Origin: Limnovirga sp038203525
Lineage (GTDB): Bacteria > Bacteroidota > Bacteroidia > Chitinophagales > Chitinophagaceae
Direction: 5' to 3'
Assembly (NCBI GenBank): GCA_038203525.1
Contig: JBBRDW010000005.1
Span: forward strand, 32,437-96,436
DNA length: 64,000 nt
A model generated the notes under the pieces. The model ran no database searches. It worked only from the letters and a program-made list of their open reading frames with translations, and was not told the DNA's origin. How positions within the stretch are numbered: position 1 is the first letter of the stretch; every line of letters begins with the position of its first letter. Shown here in pieces: positions 34,882 to 44,700 of the stretch. Both the position numbers and the translations under genes were made by a program.

Positions 34882-35023
34882 AATATTATTTTGTATTAAA
34901 ACGAACGGGCAACAATTTCTTAACTACGCCTGTACTGATAAAATTCTTTTACATAAAACTAAAATTTATGCAAGCGTTCCGCTTTGATCTTCGCTGCGGT
35001 AAAAGCTGAATAAAAATATAAAA

Positions 35024-35080
35024 GTACAAGAGTGCGACGCAATAAAAGCTTAATCATTGCTCAAAAGTCTGGCTCCAAAA
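35024..35080 (-). repeat. Bipartite intergenic element, exact core
   Basis: Exact core at 35024-35042; box A GTCTGGCTCCAAAAAAA from 35067 faces the 3' end of the Asp-box protein gene. Confidence 0.83.
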
Positions 35081-35111
35081 AAATATAGCAAAAACATCAC
35101 TGTGTTCGAAA

Positions 35112-38100
35112 TTATTTCCATTCGGGCAATGAGCCTGATATTGCCGGCGCTTTACGCTGCTCAAGCAACTGTTGCATTTTTTTAATTTCTATGTCAATAT
35201 TTTGCACCTCTTTGTAAGCTGCTGTAAATTGTTTAACAGCAACATCGTAAGACTTTTGGAAGGTTGTTGTTGGCGCTGCTGTATTGCCCCACAAACCATA
35301 TACAATATTGTTGAGCCTGTCTCTTATACCTGGCAATGTTTCAAACTGCCTTTGGCTCAAACTATTGTCGCCATTGAATTGTATGAAGATTGCGTCTATT
35401 CTTTTTTGAAGTGATGCAGTCTGCTGAAACAAATCTAAAGGCAATTGTGGCGCCGCTGTAATTGTTGCTTTTATGTCTTTTAATTTGTCGCCGAGCTGAA
35501 CAAAATATTCGTAAGTACCATCCGCTACCCTTCTTAATTCGTTTACTTTATTACTGTATTGCTGCAATGCCTGTATGTCTGTTGCAGGAAGGCTTGCCCA
35601 GTTAAGTGCGACTGTTTTAAAGGGAACCGGCTGCGCCAGTTCTGTAAACACACCATCTTCAAATTTATGCAGCCCCACTTTATAATTGCCGGGCAATGCT
35701 TTATAGCTGCTGCCTCCATCGTCGCTGCTTTGGTCAATGCCTGGGCCGGGGTAACGAAAATCCCAAACTATCCGGTGTAAACCTTTTGATGCATCTGTTT
35801 TTATTCTGCGCACAGGGTTGCCTGCTGCATCGTACACCGTGAAAAGTAAGTATGGTTTTGGCTGGGCGTCTTCGATGCGGAGAGAGTCGAGTGGAGGATA
35901 ATAAACGGGCTGTCCCCTTTTTATTAGATCAGCTTCCGCTTTCTGTCGTTTTTGTTTAATAGTTTGAATATCGTCTTTCAAAAAATAAGTAAATACACTT
36001 CCTACTTTTGGGTTGGGCGTTGTAAAAAAGCTTTCGCCCATAGAGCCTTTTGGGCTATCGCCATAACCGCCAAGTGGTGTTGCTTCATCATACATCCACG
36101 CTTCTTTTACCGGATAAATCACTGCCTCTTTTTCACTATCTTCTTTTTTAATATTACGCAGCGGCGAGTAGTCATCCAGCACATAAAAGCCACGGCCAAA
36201 AGTTGCAAGCACCAAGTCACTTTCTCTTCTTTGAATTTCCATATCCCTAATGGCTATGGTGGGCAAACCTCCTTTCATTGGTAGCCATTTGGCACCGCCA
36301 TCAATACTGCAATAGACGCCAAATTCTGTACCTGCAAATAACAGATCAGGATTAATATGGTCTTCGGCAATGCAGTATGCGGATCCTCTTTGCGGCAGAT
36401 CGCTTTGTATGGCGCTCCATGTTTTACCACCATCTTTACTGCGGAAAATATAAGGATGAAAATCGCCAAAACGGTGATGGTTAAATGTTACATAGACGGT
36501 ATTCTTATCATGCAGAGACGTGATGATCTGGTTTACATAAGTTTGTTTTGGTACACCGGGTATATTGTCGATTTTGGTCCAGTTTTTACCGCCGTCAACA
36601 GTCATCTGTATTAACCCATCATCCGTTCCTGCGTACAAAATATTTTGATCAAATTTACTTTCGGCGATAGTTGTAAGCTGACCATATACATCGGTAGAAA
36701 CATTTTTTGCAAGCGCATCCACACTCCAGACTTTACCCATAATAGTAAGTTTATTACGGTCGGTTTGCCGGGAAAGGTCAGGGCTAATTTGCGTCCATGT
36801 ATTACCCCTGTCGTCGCTGCGGTAGAGTTTATTTGCACCAAAATAAATTCTTGTATGCAGGTGCTGAGAAATAAGCAGGGGCGCATCCCAGTTCCATCTT
36901 AGCGCAGGTTCCCCCTCCAATTCAACAGGACGTATATCGAGTTGTTCGCCACTTTTTTTATCGTAACGAACGAGCCCGCCATATTGTGATTCAGCATAGA
37001 TAATATTAGGATCTTCCTGGTCTACCTGTGTTTCAAAACCATCACCGCCAGTGGTTATAAACCAGTCAGTATTACTGATGCCGTGGGCATTAATGGTACG
37101 TGATGGCCCCGCAATGCTGCTGTTGTCTTGTGTGCCACCAAATACATTATAAAAAGGAAATGCATTATCAGTAGTTACTTTGTAAAACTGGGTGATATTG
37201 AGATTGGCTTTGTAGTTCCAGTTTTTTGCGTCGTCATAGGTTTCGTACAGCCCCCCATCGCAGCCAACAAAAATGTGGTTGGAATTTTTGGGATCTATAT
37301 AAACAACGTGGTTATCTACATGCTTATTTTTTGTTGGCTGGGCCGACCATGTTGCACCACCGTCCACTGAAACCTGTAAGAGAAAGTCGCCGCAGAAAAT
37401 TTTATTTTCATTGCTAGGGTCAACAAAGATGCGCTGGTAATATAAACTTGTGGAGGAATAGCTGCTTCGTTTTTCCCAACTGGCACCACGATCAACACTT
37501 TTGAAAAAACCTCCTTTACCATCTGATGCCTCTATAACAGCATACATAACATCGGGGTTTGAAGCGGCCAACGCAATACCAATTCTTCCAACATTATTGC
37601 CGCCCGGTAGGCCATTGCTTAATTTATTCCAGGTATTGCCACCATCTGTGCTTTTATATAGTGCACTTTCGGGGCCACCTGCTACATAACCGTACACTTT
37701 GCGCTGACGCTGATGGGCCGAAGCGTAGAGCACATTTGAGTTGCGAGGATCCATAAGTATATCGCAAAAGCCGGTATTGGCACTAACCGTTAAAACGGCT
37801 TTCCAGGTTTTTCCGGCATCAACAGATTTATAGATGCCGCGGTCGCCACCACTGTCCCACAAAGGACCGTATGCAGCCACATAAACGATGTCAGAATTTT
37901 TGGGATCAACAACAATTCTGCCAATATGCTCGCTTTTTTTAAGCCCCATGTTGGTCCAGCTTTTGCCACCGTCATCAGATTTATAAACACCATCACCATA
38001 GGCTACACTGCGTTGGTTATTGGCTTCACCCGTGCCAACCCAAACCGTGAAAGGATTATTGGGATCGATGGTAACGCAGCCAATTGAATAGGACCCCTCA

Positions 38101-38393
38101 CCATCAAAAACCGGCTCGTAGGTTATACCGTTGTTACTGGTTTTCCAAACGCCGCCTGATGCTACTGCCACATAATATTCTGCACTGTTTTGTTGGTTAA
38201 ATGCAAGGTCGTAAATACGGCCACTCATTAAAGCCGGCCCCAATGCCCGAAACTGAAATGCATCCAGAGAAAGGGCGGGAACCGAATCTTGTTTTGCCTC
38301 TTTTTCTGCGGTTACTTTTTTCTTTTGCGCAGATGCGGAAATACACAGGACGTAAAAAGCCAATGACAAAACACTCATCTTGGTAAGCCTCAT
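35112..38393 (-). CDS. Exported Asp-box (VPS10/sortilin-like, BNR) repeat protein
   Basis: 1,093 residues with a signal peptide (cleaved near SASAQ, ~23). Residues ~45-740 form beta-propellers with at least nine Asp-boxes: SDDGGKSW, SVDAGKTW, STDGGNTW, SVDRGASW, SVDGGATW, SDDRGNTW, TVDGGKNW, SKDGGKTW and SIDGGAKW. Repeats of VDPKNSDIVYVAAYG type alternate with them. A beta-sandwich-like part follows (YFLKDD to LPGNYKVGLH, ~800-930), then a helical tail (~940-1085) rich in Gln and Lys. Such proteins are often labelled glycosyl hydrolase or VPS10 domain protein; no confirmed glycosidase active site could be picked out. No T9SS C-terminal domain is seen. Likely role: binding or processing of an extracellular polymer or peptide, unproven. 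Confidence 0.85.
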   Translation of the reverse strand: MRLTKMSVLSLAFYVLCISASAQKKKVTAEKEAKQDSVPALSLDAFQFRALGPALMSGRIYDLAFNQQNSAEYYVAVASGGVWKTSNNGITYEPVFDGEGSYSIGCVTIDPNNPFTVWVGTGEANNQRSVAYGDGVYKSDDGGKSWTNMGLKKSEHIGRIVVDPKNSDIVYVAAYGPLWDSGGDRGIYKSVDAGKTWKAVLTVSANTGFCDILMDPRNSNVLYASAHQRQRKVYGYVAGGPESALYKSTDGGNTWNKLSNGLPGGNNVGRIGIALAASNPDVMYAVIEASDGKGGFFKSVDRGASWEKRSSYSSTSLYYQRIFVDPSNENKIFCGDFLLQVSVDGGATWSAQPTKNKHVDNHVVYIDPKNSNHIFVGCDGGLYETYDDAKNWNYKANLNITQFYKVTTDNAFPFYNVFGGTQDNSSIAGPSRTINAHGISNTDWFITTGGDGFETQVDQEDPNIIYAESQYGGLVRYDKKSGEQLDIRPVELEGEPALRWNWDAPLLISQHLHTRIYFGANKLYRSDDRGNTWTQISPDLSRQTDRNKLTIMGKVWSVDALAKNVSTDVYGQLTTIAESKFDQNILYAGTDDGLIQMTVDGGKNWTKIDNIPGVPKQTYVNQIITSLHDKNTVYVTFNHHRFGDFHPYIFRSKDGGKTWSAIQSDLPQRGSAYCIAEDHINPDLLFAGTEFGVYCSIDGGAKWLPMKGGLPTIAIRDMEIQRRESDLVLATFGRGFYVLDDYSPLRNIKKEDSEKEAVIYPVKEAWMYDEATPLGGYGDSPKGSMGESFFTTPNPKVGSVFTYFLKDDIQTIKQKRQKAEADLIKRGQPVYYPPLDSLRIEDAQPKPYLLFTVYDAAGNPVRRIKTDASKGLHRIVWDFRYPGPGIDQSSDDGGSSYKALPGNYKVGLHKFEDGVFTELAQPVPFKTVALNWASLPATDIQALQQYSNKVNELRRVADGTYEYFVQLGDKLKDIKATITAAPQLPLDLFQQTASLQKRIDAIFIQFNGDNSLSQRQFETLPGIRDRLNNIVYGLWGNTAAPTTTFQKSYDVAVKQFTAAYKEVQNIDIEIKKMQQLLEQRKAPAISGSLPEWK

Positions 38394-38480
38394 AAAAAAT
38401 TGATTTTATAAATGAAGTTAAGGTTAATGAGGTTATTTACACATCTTTAGTTTTTCTGTTAGATAGGCAGCAGCAACTTG

Positions 38481-38682
38481 TCTTTTTTTTGGGGCCGGGC
38501 ATTTATTCTTTGGGCATCGTTCCTTGCGTCGCACTCTTGTACCAATGATCAATGAATGGGCTATAAATGATATGGGTGCTGCAAAGTTAAGAGCTTGAGT
38601 TTTGCTTGCTGACCCTACTAACAAAGTACAAGAGTGCGACGCAAGTAAAGCTTAATAGTAGTAACTGAGCCGGGCCAATAAA
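38481..38682. repeat. Inverted pair of bipartite elements, both cores exact
   Basis: The plus copy has box A GGCCGGGC at 38493 and core at 38524-38542. The minus copy has core at 38626-38644 and box A GCCGGGCC at 38669. Cores face inward across an 83-bp spacer. This is the cleanest pair in the window. Confidence 0.88.
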
Positions 38683-38703
38683 AATTTTACTTTATTTATT
38701 TTT

Positions 38704-39396
38704 TTACTTTTTAAGATACCTGATGATTCCGTTTGCAAGCAAAAACATTGCAGATGCATAGGTTATCATTACTGCAATACCTGCATAGGTAAATGGTGCG
38801 AAGAATTTATTTATGGCCAGCATAGAATCTGACAGAACAAAAAATAATGCGCCGGGTATAAAATAATTTTGTGCAAGCCGTTTTATGCTGCGGTTATTAA
38901 CCGTAAAAACGGCGCATAAAAACATAAAACCTAAAGCCAGTGCATATACTGTAACCGGTATCTGAAGACCCTGTCTTCCTGCATTTATCCAAACCAAAGA
39001 AAGCAGAAAAATAATATAAGCAAGTATGCTAAAAAATGCAGTAAAAATAAATAACCTGTATCTAGGAGTAAAAGGTTTTAACCGGTAAAAGAAAAATATA
39101 AAGAGCAAATGAGCCATGAGGAAGGAGCCGAGACCCATCATAAAATTAGTAGCATCCTGATCGCCGAGTAGAAAAAAATCTCCGAGAAAACAAAAGAAGA
39201 AAGCGAGGTTGATCAATATTTTTGAATTCCTGTGCCTGGTGTTTGCCGACTCGAGAAAAATAGCAATTAAGAGAATGGGAACGAGCAAGGTTTTTGTATA
39301 TGCCCGATATTCGTCCATATTTTTAAAAATGAGCACACAATCCGCAGCCAATGCCAGAAAAAAAAGAAAAAACAAAAATAATTTCAATTTACTCAT
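38704..39396 (-). CDS. YhhN/TMEM86 family membrane protein (lysoplasmalogenase-like)
   Basis: 230 residues with about eight membrane segments. Family motifs: RAYTKTLLVPILLI, FFFCFLGDFFLLG with conserved Asp, GLGSFLMAHLLFIFFF, and the late GALFFVLSDSMLAINKFF with Ser-Asp. Animal TMEM86 proteins hydrolyse lysoplasmalogen; bacterial YhhN members are presumed to act on ether lipids or to be related hydrolases, without certainty. It lies 21 bp downstream of the membrane-anchored HU protein gene on the same strand, so they probably form an operon. Confidence 0.86.
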   Translation of the reverse strand: MSKLKLFLFFLFFLALAADCVLIFKNMDEYRAYTKTLLVPILLIAIFLESANTRHRNSKILINLAFFFCFLGDFFLLGDQDATNFMMGLGSFLMAHLLFIFFFYRLKPFTPRYRLFIFTAFFSILAYIIFLLSLVWINAGRQGLQIPVTVYALALGFMFLCAVFTVNNRSIKRLAQNYFIPGALFFVLSDSMLAINKFFAPFTYAGIAVMITYASAMFLLANGIIRYLKK

Positions 39397-39417
39397 ACCT
39401 GTTATTTTGAGGCATAC

Positions 39418-40293
39418 CTATTCAAATAGCACAATGATAATGTTTCGCTGAAGATGTTTTTGAAGACTATCTTTTACTTTTGCTGTATCGGCATGATATA
39501 GTCTCATTTTAAGATACAGTTTGTACACTTTTTCGTTACTGGTAATGGTACTGTCAACACCTGCCAGGTTACCATAACTTTTCAGCTGCCCGGTGCGGGC
39601 ATAGGCCCGAACACCTGATGATGTAGTTTCGTAAATAAATTTATAGTTTGCAGTATCGCCTTTAACGGTAGTAAATGTATCCTTTGGTTGTTTTGCATTT
39701 ATGTTTGTATCGGGCTTTCTTTGGGCGATGGCTGCATTAGGTGTATCTGGCAGAGAAGAATTGCTACTCCCTGTAAATAAAAGATTGTAAGTACCCCAGG
39801 CCACAACACCCAGCACGGCCAGTATTATCAGAACTGCCAGAAACATTAATGCACTTCTGTTCGTTTTTTGATTAGAAGCTAAATTAGCATTTGCTCTCAT
39901 CTGCTGCCTTTTACCTGACTTGCTTTCTTCTTTTTTTTGTAGATGATCGTATGGTGTAAACTCGTATTCATTCGATTTAGCAAGTTTAAAAACACCAATA
40001 GTTTCCATTTCATAGGCCTTACCGATATTGACAAACTGCCTGATGAGTTCAAAATAAGACTCAATATCCGATTGAATGAGCACCCTGCTCTTACCCAACC
40101 GCTGACCTATGAAATCAATTAAACCCTGCGAGGTTAATGCCTTTTTATCGTATTCAAATTGAATGGTGCCTGGTGTAAAAGGCAGGTCTTCGGCGTTATT
40201 TTTAACCGCATAAAGCAGCGTGCCTATTTTTTCAAACGAAACCGATTTGTGTTCTTCAAGATATTCCTGGATAATGAGATCGTATTGGTTCAC
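39418..40293 (-). CDS. CCDC81-type HU domain protein with membrane anchor and extracytoplasmic tail
   Basis: 291 residues. The first ~125 residues look like paired HU-type domains (IIQEYLEEHKSVSFEKIGTLLY, then FVNIGKAYEMETIGVFKLAKSNEYEF). A basic linker (KKEESKSGKRQQMRANAN) precedes one membrane helix (~150-172, ALMFLAVLIILAVLGVVAWG). The last ~120 residues, outside, include a Ser/Asn/Pro linker and a mixed alpha/beta segment (YKFIYETTSSGVRAYARTG, VYKLYLKMRLYHADTAKVKDSL) that I do not recognise. This is the same plan as 12328-12891 with an added outer domain, suggesting a protein that links DNA or a cytoplasmic partner to the periplasm. Function unknown. Confidence 0.65.
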   Translation of the reverse strand: MNQYDLIIQEYLEEHKSVSFEKIGTLLYAVKNNAEDLPFTPGTIQFEYDKKALTSQGLIDFIGQRLGKSRVLIQSDIESYFELIRQFVNIGKAYEMETIGVFKLAKSNEYEFTPYDHLQKKEESKSGKRQQMRANANLASNQKTNRSALMFLAVLIILAVLGVVAWGTYNLLFTGSSNSSLPDTPNAAIAQRKPDTNINAKQPKDTFTTVKGDTANYKFIYETTSSGVRAYARTGQLKSYGNLAGVDSTITSNEKVYKLYLKMRLYHADTAKVKDSLQKHLQRNIIIVLFE

Positions 40294-40383
40294 TTTTTCG
40301 CACCAAAATAACGCATTTACTCAAAGGAATCACAAATTTTATCGAAATGCACTTTTTGTAACCGTCAAACCTAATTTTGCGGC

Positions 40384-40728
40384 ATGCTAACGCCGCACGA
40401 AGAAAAATTTCTTATTTATTGGGAAAAGAACCGCGAACGTGACAAAAAAATGATGCGGCAGCTCTTTATAGGTTTGCCTGTTGGTTTACTACTTGCAGGG
40501 GGCATATTATTATCGCTTGATCTTGACTGGTACGAACGTGCAAATATGGTTGCAAACGCCGAATTGAATCCCGTTGTTCTGCTTATTGCTGTGCTGGGTA
40601 TCGTTGTGTTTATTGCTATTTTCTATAAGAAATATGACTGGGAAATGAAAGAACAACGTTACCAGGAGCTAATCTTCAAAAAGCAAAATAAAAAAAGCCA
40701 CATCATCACTGACGAAGCAGCCAAATAA
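40384..40728 (+). CDS. Small two-helix membrane protein, unknown
   Basis: 114 residues. A charged start (HEEKFLIYWEKNRERDKKMM) is followed by two hydrophobic helices (~25-44, LFIGLPVGLLLAGGILLSL; ~63-80, VVLLIAVLGIVVFIAIFY) and a Lys-rich cytoplasmic tail. No recognised family. A -7 box (TAATTTTG, 40372-40379) ends only 4 bp before the ATG, suggesting a very short or absent leader. The next gene, an FKBP lipoprotein, starts 36 bp downstream and may be co-transcribed. Confidence 0.72.
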   Translation: MLTPHEEKFLIYWEKNRERDKKMMRQLFIGLPVGLLLAGGILLSLDLDWYERANMVANAELNPVVLLIAVLGIVVFIAIFYKKYDWEMKEQRYQELIFKKQNKKSHIITDEAAK

Positions 40729-40764
40729 AGAAACAAACTGTCTTTAGACAAAATAAACAACAAA

Positions 40765-41235
40765 ATGAAAAAACTGTTAACTGTTGCCTTACTGCCTTTT
40801 TTATTTTTTGCCTGTACAAAATCGTCCAGTTCTTCTACCCCCTGTACAAATGTTTTACCATCAGCTGAAGAGGCCCAGATTATTACTTATTGCGGCACAA
40901 ATGGTATCGTGTATACTAAAGACCCCAACGGCATTTTTTACCAGATCATAGATGCAGGCACCGCACCTCATCCTACCCCAACGTCTACTATTACGGTAAA
41001 TTATATTGGAAAATTACTGGATGGAACGATACTCGATCAAAGTACTGCTCCTTATACCAATAAGCTTAATTTATTAATTCCTGCATGGCAGTTAATTCTG
41101 CCTCAGATCGGAAAAGGTGGTCACATAAAAATCGTTGCCCCATCCTCATTATGTTATGGTTGTTCTGGCGTTCCGGGTTCTGTTGCACCAAATACAATTT
41201 TGTTTTTTGATATTACGCTGGTAGATGTACAATAA
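40765..41235 (+). CDS. FKBP-type peptidyl-prolyl isomerase lipoprotein
   Basis: 156 residues. A lipoprotein signal (MKKLLTVALLPFLFFAC, lipobox Cys17) is followed by a Ser-rich linker. An FKBP domain then covers ~70-155: STITVNYIGKLLDGTILDQST, LIPAWQLILPQIGKGGHIKIV, an APSSLCYG variant of the usual PxxLAYG, and NTILFFDITLVDV. It should act as a prolyl isomerase or chaperone in the periplasm. A pair of Cys in LCYGCSG could form a disulphide. A terminator follows 25 bp after the stop. Confidence 0.9.
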   Translation: MKKLLTVALLPFLFFACTKSSSSSTPCTNVLPSAEEAQIITYCGTNGIVYTKDPNGIFYQIIDAGTAPHPTPTSTITVNYIGKLLDGTILDQSTAPYTNKLNLLIPAWQLILPQIGKGGHIKIVAPSSLCYGCSGVPGSVAPNTILFFDITLVDVQ

Positions 41236-41260
41236 CTAAAATAATTTAATAAATTGAAGT

Positions 41261-41291
41261 AAACCGGTGAATAAAATCAGCGGTTTTTTTT
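41261..41291 (+). terminator. Intrinsic terminator after the FKBP gene
   Basis: AAACCGGTGA / TCAGCGGTTT, a 10-bp stem with one mismatch, a 6-base loop and a run of eight T. Confidence 0.75.
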
Positions 41292-41374
41292 GGCCAAGGG
41301 GGCGTTACTTCTATATAAATTGAAATATTTCTATTGTTAATCAGGCTTTTATTGACTTCAAGTTATTGAGGCCG

Positions 41375-41575
41375 AGATGTTGATCCGGCAACCTAAAATT
41401 ACTATTAAGCTATGCTTGCCCCGCACTCTTCAGCTTTAACGCCCCGCTCAGCTAACACCGAAAGCCTGTCGAGCAGGTAAAATAGGCCGATAATAGCGGT
41501 CGCCAATATTTTTACAATAGATGAAATGATTGCAACGCAACAGGCAGAGCATTTAAAAAATACTGGTATTAGATG
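41375..41575. repeat. Diverged inverted pair of bipartite elements
   Basis: The plus copy has box A TCCGGC at 41384 and a core form TTGCCCCGCACTCTTCAGC at 41416-41434. The minus remnant has GCAACGCAA ending at 41540. Between them lies another short inverted repeat (AGCCTGTCGAGCAGG region, ~41462-41477). No gene was seen in the 496-bp gap. Confidence 0.5.
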
Positions 41576-41689
41576 GCCTGTTTTTACTTAAAATTACATT
41601 TAAATACCGCGCTGCAAACCATTGTATTTGCTCTATTATTGTCTTTTTTTAAGGCATTTTTTTACTGTTTAATTTAATTACCAATCCCC

Positions 41690-41697
41690 TATCTTTG
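41690..41697 (+). promoter_or_regulatory. -7 box upstream of secDF
   Basis: TATCTTTG matches TAnnTTTG, 34 bp before the ATG at 41732. A T-rich stretch (TGTTTAATTT) lies at the -33 position but lacks the exact TTTG. Confidence 0.4.
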
Positions 41698-41731
41698 CCG
41701 CTCTTAAAAAAATTGTAAACACATACAATAT

Positions 41732-44700
41732 ATGCAACTCAAAGGTTTAGTGCGATTTTTTGCCATAGCGCTTATTATAATCTGCGTTTACCAGTTATCA
41801 TTCACGTGGATGGTTCACAGCCACGAAAATACCATGGAAGAAAGGGCTGCCCTTTGGGTAAAAGTCAATTATCCATCAGCCGAAAAAAAGTATGCTGATA
41901 ATAAAGAATTACAGAAAGCTTACGAAGACACTCTTGCCAATCTGGAAAAAACGAGGAAGCAATATTTGCTTGATAGCACAAAAGATACACCAATTGGACC
42001 ATTTGGCTTAACAAAGTATCAGGATGCGAAAGACAAAGAACTCATGCTTGGTCTTGATTTGCAGGGAGGGATGAGTGTAACAATGGAAGTAGGCCTAGAT
42101 GGTTTAATACATTCATTATCCAATTATTCTAAAGACGTTACATTTAACACCGCTTTAAATGCAGCTGTTGAGCAGAAAGCAAACAGCGGAGCAGATCTGA
42201 TAAGTATTTTTGGAGACGAATATAAAAAAATATCTAATGGCGCTAAACTAGCCCCGCTATTTACCACCCGTAGTGATGGTAAAATAAAATTTGACGCTTC
42301 AAATGATGCAGTGTTAAACTATCTGCGCGACGAGGCAGGTGATGCATTTAAAAACACCCTGCGTATTATAACTACCAGAATAGATGCATTTGGATTAGCC
42401 TCCCCAACCATTAATCCTAACCCTGCAAAAGGAACAATTAACATTGAGCTTGCAGGTATAAACGATCCTGCCAGGGTACGCAAGTATCTTCAATCTACCG
42501 CCAATCTCCAGTTTTTTGAAGTATATAACATAAACGATATCGCTGAAGCATTACAAAGCGGTGATAAAGCTGTATCAGATTATTTAAAAGGCGTAAAAAT
42601 AACAGATACTGCTGCAAAGCCAGTTGTTGATACCGTTACTGTAGCACAACAGGCAGCAGCTATCGATACTACCAAAGCCTTTACATTCGGTACCGCAGAT
42701 TCAAGCAAAAAAACAGCCATAGCAAAAGGGGCAGATTCAGCAGAAATACGGAGATTAGAAAACCCAATATTTGCTTTGTTTGCAGGAATAGCACAGGGAC
42801 AGAAAGATCAAACAGGTGGAGTTCGCTTCCCCGCTGCTATAGGCAGTGTATTAAAAAGAGATACAGCACGTCTTGGAGAGTATCTGAGAATGGATATTGT
42901 GAGCAGCAAATTTCCCGGAAACCTGGTTTTTATGTACGGAAATGAAGAAGACAATACTGGAGCCGCGGTAAAAGACAGACTTGCTTTATACGCGATAAAA
43001 ACGCTGGATAATGGTACTGCAAAATTAGAAGGAAGCAATGTTAGCAAAGCAAGTCAGCAGTTTGATGAAAAAGGACGCCCTTCAATCAGCATGACAATGG
43101 ATGCGATAGGAACAAGAATATGGGCAAAAATGACTGCTGATAACGTCGGCAAACCAATAGCAATTGTTCTCGATAATTTTGTCTACAGCGCTCCCAACGT
43201 TATTGGCGCAATACCAAGTGGCAATTCTGAAATTTCCGGCAGTTTTACCGTACTTGAAGCGCAGGATTTGTCCGACATTTTGCAGTCAGGAAAATTACCT
43301 GCACCTGCAAAAATTGTAGCAGAACAGGTTGTGGGCCCAACATTAGGACAGGCTGCTGTCTCTGGCGGTGCACTTTCCTTCCTGATTTCATTTATAGTGA
43401 TTTTTGTTTTAATGCTCATCTATTATAATACAGCAGGATGGGTAGCTAATATAGCATTAATATTAAACCTTTTATTTACTATAGGTATTCTTGCTGCATT
43501 GGGCTTTACCCTAACAGCCCCTGGCATCGCAGGTTTAGTTCTTACTATCGGCATGGCCGTAGATACTAACGTTATCATATTCGAAAGAATTAAAGAAGAA
43601 CTTACAAAAGGCAAGGGCTATTTAACTGCAGTGCATGATGGGTACAGACGTTCTTATGCACCCGTTTTAGATGCACATGTTACCACATTTCTAACAGCCG
43701 CAATTCTTTTCATATTCGGTTTAGGGCCGGTACTGGGTTTTGCAACTACTCAGATGATTGGTATCGTGTTATCCTTGTTCTGCGGAATATTGGTTTCAAG
43801 GCTTATTACAGATTTCTATACCAACAAGCAAAGGCACTTTGTTTACTTTACCACTTTTTCGAAAAAGATATTTCAGCATGCGAATTTCAAATTTATTGAA
43901 TATAGGAAATATGCTTACGGCATTTCTGTTATTGTCCTCTTTTTAGGAATTGGTTCCTACTTCAATGGTTTCGATAAAGGGGTTGAATTTGAAGGTGGTC
44001 GCAGTTATACGGTAAAATTTGCAAGTGCACCCAACATAGAAGAGGTAAGAAACGAACTTAAAAAGTCATTTGCAGAATTCCCCTATATTAAAACCGTAAA
44101 CACTAACGATCAGCTTAATATTACTACTTCTTACAAAATAAAAGAAACTGGAAATAACATAGATTCTGCTGTAGAAGCAACACTTTTCAGCGGACTTCAA
44201 AAATTTTTACCGGCAGGAACAACTTATAATGAATTTAATACCAAATTCAAGCAAAGCTCTCAAACTGTGCTTCCTACCATTTCAGAAGACCTTAAAAGCG
44301 GCGCGGCAAAAGCTACTATCATATCAATCATTGTTATCTGTTTATACATTTTCATACGTTTCCGCGACTGGAGATACTCGCTGGGTACAATTGTATCGTT
44401 ATTGCACGATGTGTTTGTTACCCTGGCCGTATTCAGTTTTCTTAAATCGGTTGTTCCATTTCCGCTGGAAATAGACCAGTACTTTATCGCGGCCATTCTT
44501 ACCGTTATAGGTTTCTCCATGAACGATACCGTAATTGTGTACGACAGAATAAGGGAAGATTCAAGGATAATGAGAGGTGTTGATAAAGGCACTATCATTA
44601 ATACCGCCATCAACCAAACATTAAGCCGTACAATTATGACCTCCTTGACCGTTTTCCTAACACTGCTTATACTTTTCCTATTTGGCGGCGAAGTAACAAA

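Noticed and set aside
35172..38386. Plus-strand ORFs inside the Asp-box protein gene
   Set aside because: Shadows of a repeat-rich minus-strand gene; none shows a domain.
41292..41731. Small RNA or riboswitch in the gap before secDF
   Set aside because: Only diverged repeat copies and a short GC inverted repeat are visible; no known riboswitch core could be recognised.
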